From contig OZ005648.1 in the NCBI GenBank assembly GCA_963930645.1, positions 194,095,304 through 194,159,303 on the forward strand: a stretch of 64,000 nt of DNA. Direction: 5' to 3'. The translations under genes and the position numbers were made by a program. The notes under the pieces are model-generated. The model saw only the letters and a program-made list of their open reading frames with translations, did not search any database and was not told where the DNA came from. Source of the DNA: Salticus scenicus. Its lineage: Eukaryota; Arthropoda; Arachnida; Araneae; Salticidae. Shown here one piece after another: positions 58,204 to 64,000 of the stretch. Numbering within the stretch: position 1 is the stretch's first letter; each line of letters begins with the position of its first letter.

Positions 58204-59808
58204 CAGTGCGTTGCATGAATATAAACGCACCTTTTTCAATAACCAGAAATAGAATTTTTAAAGTTTTAAAAGAAGGAATGTGACTTACAATTATTGCATA
58301 CGATTAACAACTGAATGAGGTACTTTGAGCACATATGTTTAGGCTCATGCAAGCTTATGTAAATGAGTGTTTAAGCATTTTCTAATTTTTCACTGTTTTT
58401 TGCTTGTTGCACGAAATTAAACGCACTCTGTATTTTACGTTTAAAATTTAACAGAGCCACCGAAATTAAATTAAAACACAGATAGTCGTGTTGCTAAAGT
58501 TCTCTAAAAACAGTTTTAATGCTTGAGTGCAAAATTTACGGAGTTTGTTCAGGATGGCAAGAGGGAAAACTTTGACAGTAGACGAGAGAATAAAAATCGA
58601 CTTTACGCGTGGTACAGGCTTTAGCAACCGTGGATTTGGGGCGCCGAATTGCTGGAAGTGAGAGTGCTGTGCGAAATTATATAAAGAAAAGAGCAAATTA
58701 TGGTAAAAAAGCGTAAATGAAGTGAACAGGAAAGCTCATGAGTTACGACAAACGTCGAATATGCAACGCTGCAAAAAATAAAGATATTTCTTGTGCGAAA
58801 ATAAAGGCTCAATACAAGCTGGGTGTTCATCGGACAACCATATGAATAACTATCAAAGCGGCAACATTCATTAAATTTAAGAAAATGAAAGCGAAACCAC
58901 CCCTCACTCAAAAGCACAAAGATATGCGCTTGGAATGGGCAAGAAAATGGATTCTAGATCGACTAAGTTGGGAAAAAGTCATCTTCTCAGATGAAAAAAT
59001 GTTTAATCTAGATGGCCCGGACGGATTTTATAGATACTGGCACGATTTGAGAACCGAAGATATGTACTGTCCAAAACGTCAATCTGGAGGTGGGTCTGTC
59101 ATGGTGTGGGTAGCCATAGGTTTTAAAGGGACTTTCGAATTGAAGTTCGTGGACAACAATATGAACTCTTTAGATTATGTCCAGATGCTCACAAGGAACC
59201 TCCACCGTCAAGCAGTCAAGAAAGTTGGAAGAAATTATATTTTTCAGCAAGATTGTGCATCTATACACACAACAAATATCGTGAAAAAACGGTTCCATAA
59301 CAATAAAATTAAAGTTCTGGACTGGCCCTCAAAAATCTCCGATTGAATCATAATGGAGATCGTATTGGGTATTCTGGTTCTCAGTGTTTACGTAAAAGGG
59401 AGGCAGTTTAACACGAAAGATGAACTAAAATTGGCCACTTTATTAGCTTGGAAGACAATCAGCTTGGATGACCTCATGCCACTGTATCAGTCAATGCCAA
59501 GGCGTTTACTGGCTGTTGAGGAAGCTTATGGTGGCTTTACAAAATATTAGATATAGTACTTGTTACTCAGTTATTTATTTTTTTCATGTGCGTTTAAATT
59601 CGTGCAACATGCATTTTTGTCATAAATTCAGTAAAATTATTTTCTAAAAAATCATGTTGGTCTTTCGTTGTTTTGACTCGTATTTTCATTTCTTGAATCC
59701 TACACATACAGTTTGCATCAAGTGTCACCTATTCATATTTTTTTATGACACTTCTATACCATTCTAATTATTAAAGCAGAGGTGCGTTTATATTCATGCA
59801 ACGCACTG
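58204..59808 (+). mobile_element. Tc3-like transposon, complete ends, inactivated
   Basis: CAGTGCGTTGCATGAATATA at the left and TATATTCATGCAACGCACTG at the right are inverted repeats of at least 28 bp (continuing to AAACGCACCT and AGGTGCGTTT). TA duplications lie at 58202-58203 and 59809-59810. Length is 1,605 bp, as expected for Tc1/Tc3 elements. The single gene is broken, but the intact ends mean it could still be moved by an enzyme supplied from elsewhere. Confidence 0.95.
58554..59550 (+). pseudogene. Tc3-like transposase pseudogene
   Basis: DDE transposase of about 330 residues. Start MARGKTLTVDERIKIDFTRG is the N-terminal helix-turn-helix; GRRIAGSESAVRNYIKKRAN follows after a frameshift, then the linker to KPPLTQKHKDMRLEWARKW. 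The catalytic core is largely open from 58885: FSDEKMFNLDGPDG (first Asp, 58990-58992), GGGSVMVWVAIGF, and NYIFQQDCASIHTT (second Asp, 59251-59253). A stop and frameshift at about 59340 fall just where SPDLN normally carries the third acidic residue. The end RRLLAVEEAYGGFTKY is intact. At least four disruptions; not functional. Confidence 0.93.
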
Positions 59809-60277
59809 TATATATATTAAATATCTAATCTAAGAAGAACACAACAAAATAACGAATTTAAGTAACTTTATTCTGTATACATAAAATAATTATTTCATGC
59901 AACATTTTTTTTTTTTTTTTTTTTTTGATAAAACTTTGTGCTATGTAATACTTTCTGTATCAAAATCAAACGTTTGAATACTGATTTTATAATGCATCTT
60001 GAGCATGCAATCAGAAATTATACGGCTTATAAATGTAAGTTTTATAGGATTGTCCCCTATCTTATTTATTGAAAAAAGTTACAGAATTTATGTGAATAAA
60101 ACATTTTCAATCTCCAATTCAATATTATTATTATTTTAACTAATGCCAAACTTAATTTTGCTACCCCAGCCTCTAGCTTTTAAAATCTAATTCTAACAAC
60201 TCATTTTACGGTTTTCATTTATGTAATATTAATCACATAAAGATAAAAATCTAACATTAAAATAATCTAAAATTTCA

Positions 60278-60316
<39 letters not shown>

Positions 60317-62295
60317 GAAAAATAAAGAAAAGAAAAGAGAAAAGTCGGTGCCGGAGATTCAAAAATATATAAACAGCGCTTCTTGTACTAAAACTAATCA
60401 ATTATGCATGGGTACATAAAACAATCATTTCATTAAACATTTATAGCTCAACGTTTTAAAGTAAATTATAAATGTAGTGCAATGGAAAATAATAAAAAAG
60501 TAAAATAAAATAAAATAGTTAAAATATCACTGTCATGCACACGCAAACGGAACTCTCTATGTATCAATTAAATGTGAAAAGTAAATGTATATTCTCATTC
60601 ATGAAATTAAATTTTCAGATTTATACTAAATATGACTGACAACGTTTTAAATAAATAACTTCTGTGTAGATAATAATGTAATAAAATCATATATCCAATA
60701 AAAATAAAAGATACTTACCAGCTGTTTATTTCATTTTTAGAAAAAATTTCAGCTTAGAAAATTTAGACTTTATTCCTTATGTGAATAATGTTTACCTCTA
60801 ATAAAAAAAATATTATTTTATGTTTAAAGACTTATTTGCTCAATCTTATTTAGATTGCCACCAGTCCATAAAACACAAGTGTGATTTTCATATATTCATT
60901 TAGGCTGAAACAATTACTGAAATAGACAATTTATTTATATTATTATAATGAAAGTTCATTACTATGATAAAATGAATAAATAATAGAAATAATTGACACT
61001 GAAAATCATCTTTCCCACATACATTATAATAAAAATATAATACTGAAAAGAATTATATTTATCTAGCAATTCCTTTCAACTATTGCCCAGTCACTTGCTT
61101 TATCAAGCCTTGAATGAATTTATTAATCGTGTGAGTGATTACAATCGATTATTCGTGTAATTGTGGGAAGATTCTTAAAAAAAAAAAAAATCCCTTAAAA
61201 TTCACTCTATAAACTCTTTTCTATGCTTAAATTAATGTTTTTTTAATTTTAAAAATATAGACTTAGGTTTAAATGTATAATACTGTAAGTATTTTCAAGC
61301 AAAGTTGATTTATATTTACAGTAATTATTTAATTAACATATTTTTTCGTATACTTTAATTTTAAACGTTCTATTTATATTTAGGTAAGTAATTTACGAAA
61401 GACTGCGAAAAGAACGATTCCGTAAATGAACCCACCCATTCAAAAAAAAAAAAAAATTAGACATTAGACATTAGAAAAACAAGTTGTATATAATTTTTTT
61501 TGCTGTATATTATAACATGGGGGCATAAGATGTTTTACTCAACATCTAAATAAACAATAAAAAACGTAAATAAAGTAAATTAATGGAACATTATCGTCTC
61601 TACAGCTTAACTATATTGTGTTTATTTGAAAGCAATTAAGATTTATCGAATTGAATATAATAAAAGGAAAACCAATGTTCAACAGTAATAGTTTTGTAAA
61701 TAAAAAATGAATGTTTAATAATAATAGTTTTGTAACTGTTTATTTTAGAATTCTAATTTTGAATTTTGAATTATTGTTAGAATAAATGTTTTGTTTAAAT
61801 ACTTATTTGGTTTGCTACTGTATTTCATCGAATAAAGATGTGTTTTTCGGGATTGAAATTAAAAACCATTAAATGAAGCATTTCTTCTTTTATGTTGCGT
61901 GATCAAAAATTAACTATATGAAAAAAAAAAATTGGTTTCAGGATGGAGATATATTTATTAATTCCACAAGCCTGCGAAATCGTACTTATTATTATTATTA
62001 TTATTATTACTATTTTGCATTGCGTTGGGTGTTTCTAATGTGTTTCAAAGTGCTGAATTCAGAAATGATCGTCCTTTTTTTCCTGTCACGTAAGGAATTT
62101 TCACAAAGTAAGAATGAAGATCACTGTAATAGGATTTTATTTATGCATTACCTTTTAAATGTGTTTATTTACATCGAAGTTCCTTTTAGAGCATTTTACT
62201 TTATGCACGACTTGAAGGTCTGGAAAGGACAGACATGAATTAAGAATGTAATGTTAAACTGTATATGTAAGAAATAAACTTGATTAATATTCTTC
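59809..62295. other. AT-rich non-coding DNA
   Basis: Poly-T at 59907-59926, (AAT)n at 60281-60314, (TTA)n at 61984-62008. The stretches 59830-59910 and 60380-60445 share ACATAAAA(T/C)AAT(T/C)ATTTCAT and may be a small local duplication. The 106-codon ORF at 61918-62238 runs through the (TTA)n and has no recognisable motif. Confidence 0.5.
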
Positions 62296-62434
62296 CAGGG
62301 ATGGAACACGGGAGCAGAATTCATACCGGAATCTGTTTAAGAAATTTCTCTACCTGTAATATCGTTGATTTACAAAGTAGAAAATTTTCATACATTGATA
62401 GTGGTATGAATTCTGCGCCCGTGTTCCATCCCTG
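62296..62434. mobile_element. 139-bp MITE with CAGGGATGGAACACGGG ends
   Basis: CAGGGATGGAACACGGGAGC at the left and GCGCCCGTGTTCCATCCCTG at the right are inverted repeats that extend through CAGAATTCATACC to about 32 bp with two mismatches. CTTC lies directly outside both ends. CAGGG termini are usual for hAT elements, which make 8-bp duplications, so the 4-bp match leaves the superfamily open. No coding capacity. Confidence 0.8.
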
Positions 62435-63666
62435 CTTCTAATAATATAATAAAGTTCATTATGTAAAGGAAATAATAAATAATTCTTTATATCTCTACGT
62501 TTCTCTCTGCACCTCTCTCTTTGTTTTTAATTATTTTTAGTTAAAAATAAATTTTTAAAGTTCATAATATTTAATTTTTTAAAATATAACTAAATAATGG
62601 CAATAGGTCCATCATGTGCTTAACATAAATTAATTTCTTTGTGATTCTTTTATAATAAATTTATCCCGATATATAACTACACGATTCACTTTGAAAAATT
62701 GTAATTTCCATGGTACACCATGTGCTCAGTAAGAAAACGTAATTAATATTCTTCTAAAATTTAAGCAAAATTTATCTAATAATAATAATAATAATTATAG
62801 TAATAACATAATAATATTAACAGTGCTCTAAATGCAGAAATATTCTGCTTGGTTTTAAAACATTGTTTCTAGTAGCACTTTTGAATATTGATTTCCTTCC
62901 ATAAAATTTTTCAGTCAAATGAAAACAAATGATCTTAATAAATTTCAATGTAGTAAAACTTTTCTTTTCTTTGAAACAGAAAATGTAGTAAATAATATCA
63001 AACTGCAGCATATTCTAGACTTCATTTACTAAAAGAACACTTTTCTGAAATAAGCTATAAAGGCGTCAAAGTAATAATATTCTTCTTTTAAAGAAACATG
63101 TTTTATGCATTTTTTTTTTTTTTTTAACTAAATTTCGCATACAGCTTTACATTGAATGCCAAAGACAGAAATAATATCTTTCAAGTCATTTTCAGTAATG
63201 GAGATCATTGTTATGGGAAAACAGAAAAATTAAGTAAGAGTGGATATCACTACTAAAAATATTTCTCTTCTTCTTTCATCAGAAAATTCTTTCTTACATA
63301 CACTACTACAATTTGTGTGCTTATTATTTAAATCAGTTTCATAAAATCCATAATAAACTACTAAAGAAAATGTTGATTTGTTGCTATACGAGATTTTATT
63401 TTTTCCATGTTTTCCAATACAAAGATGACTGCATAATTGTCAATAATTTAATTTATTCCGGAGCATTTTTAGACCCGCCTCTATTTCCCATCACCTTTAT
63501 TTATAGAATATTTTCCTGGAATATATAACTACAATAAAACGAAAAAAAAAAAATTTTTGAATGGTATGCAATAAGGGCGGGGATGAAAATGCTAGGGAAT
63601 AAATAAAAATTTGGCATCTCTGTGATTGTGTTTTCAGCTATTTTATTTTTATACCCCTTATTATTC

Positions 63667-63700
<34 letters not shown>
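62435..63700. other. AT-rich non-coding DNA
   Basis: No gene is seen. (AAT)n near 62777-62797, poly-T at 63111-63125 and poly-A at 63672-63700. Confidence 0.5.
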
Positions 63701-63702
<2 letters not shown>

Positions 63703-64000
63703 AGTTGGCATAGGTGGACTCTGCTCAGTTCCCCATCATATATATGTTCTCATAAATATTTAATGCGAGACATATTATAATCATGTTTAAAGAAATGAAT
63801 TTGAACAAAGCTTGATACAGTGACAGAATGAAATCCAAGCCTAACAGGCTATCCACCGTTCACTTCCATATATTTATCTTATTCTAATCTATTAATTTAT
63901 TTTCTCAGGGTTGATTCCGTTGTTTAGTTTTCATGCTACTATTTCCAATGCAATAATCCTCAAAATTCATATTTATATGAAAAATTTACGATTTCTCTAT
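63701..64000. repeat. dispersed paralogous block R7, copy B (cut by window end)
   Basis: Matches 39717-40000 in the same orientation and starts right after a poly-A run; copy A starts after an (AAT)n run. It may continue beyond the window. Confidence 0.6.

Noticed and set aside
58466..58917. Minus-strand ORFs of 76 and 98 codons over the Tc3-like gene
   Set aside because: Shadows; the plus strand carries the recognisable transposase.
61918..62238. 106-codon ORF
   Set aside because: Contains a poly-Tyr stretch from (TTA)n-type repeats; nothing else is recognisable.

Overview
This 64 kb window looks like a gene-poor, strongly AT-rich stretch of an animal nuclear genome. It is most likely from an arthropod, because the transposases are of Tc1/Tc3, mariner (DUF4817-type) and Helitron kinds common there. 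The species cannot be named from the sequence. There are long poly-A/poly-T runs, many (TA)n, (AAT)n and (CA)n microsatellites, no bacterial-style gene layout, and no host gene, tRNA or rRNA that I can defend. Every recognisable coding stretch is a broken transposase. The remaining ORFs are mostly products of low complexity or of repeats.

Layout. 280-1150: tandem repeat of about 145 bp. 1914-3580 and 11284-12240: a composite repeat with a C-rich minisatellite and a captured piece of a Helitron Rep protein. 4740-6481: nested tandem repeat ending in a hairpin. 6593-7611: Tc1 transposase pseudogene (-). 7693-9580: two head-to-tail copies of a 945-bp segment. 10190-16470: an old duplication of about 2-3 kb. 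17800-18620, 20311-22823, 42634-44302 and 54068-55238: repeats with a TACTTTC hairpin at one end, a TG-rich microsatellite and ~172-bp or similar tandem units; two of them form a palindrome of about 2.5 kb. 23679-24553: two MITEs. 29412-32232: two mariner-like remnants. 33857-34503: a second kind of tandem-unit element. 42783-43735: piggyBac-like fragment nested in a hairpin repeat. 44348-44668: pogo/Tigger MITE. 44861-46215: mariner-like element with a D-41-D spacing. 47860-48764: Tc1/Tc3-like remnant. 57040-57942: mariner-like remnant whose end is tandemly duplicated. 58204-59808: full-length but inactivated Tc3-like element with both inverted repeats. 62296-62434: short MITE.

Beyond the named transposons, several low-copy blocks recur at large distances: 4017/13611, 4345+9780/50390, 10190/14470, 17434/39308, 19875/49375 and 39717/63701. 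This suggests the region grew by old segmental duplications of host or unclassified DNA, later broken up by transposons. The copy at 50390-50770 joins two parts that are separated by about 5.3 kb near 4440-9780, which acts as a natural empty site. The elements do not form a pathway; the window is a layered transposon graveyard whose value lies in its insertion order and in the unclassified hairpin-headed repeat families. All identities were judged by eye from the sequence.
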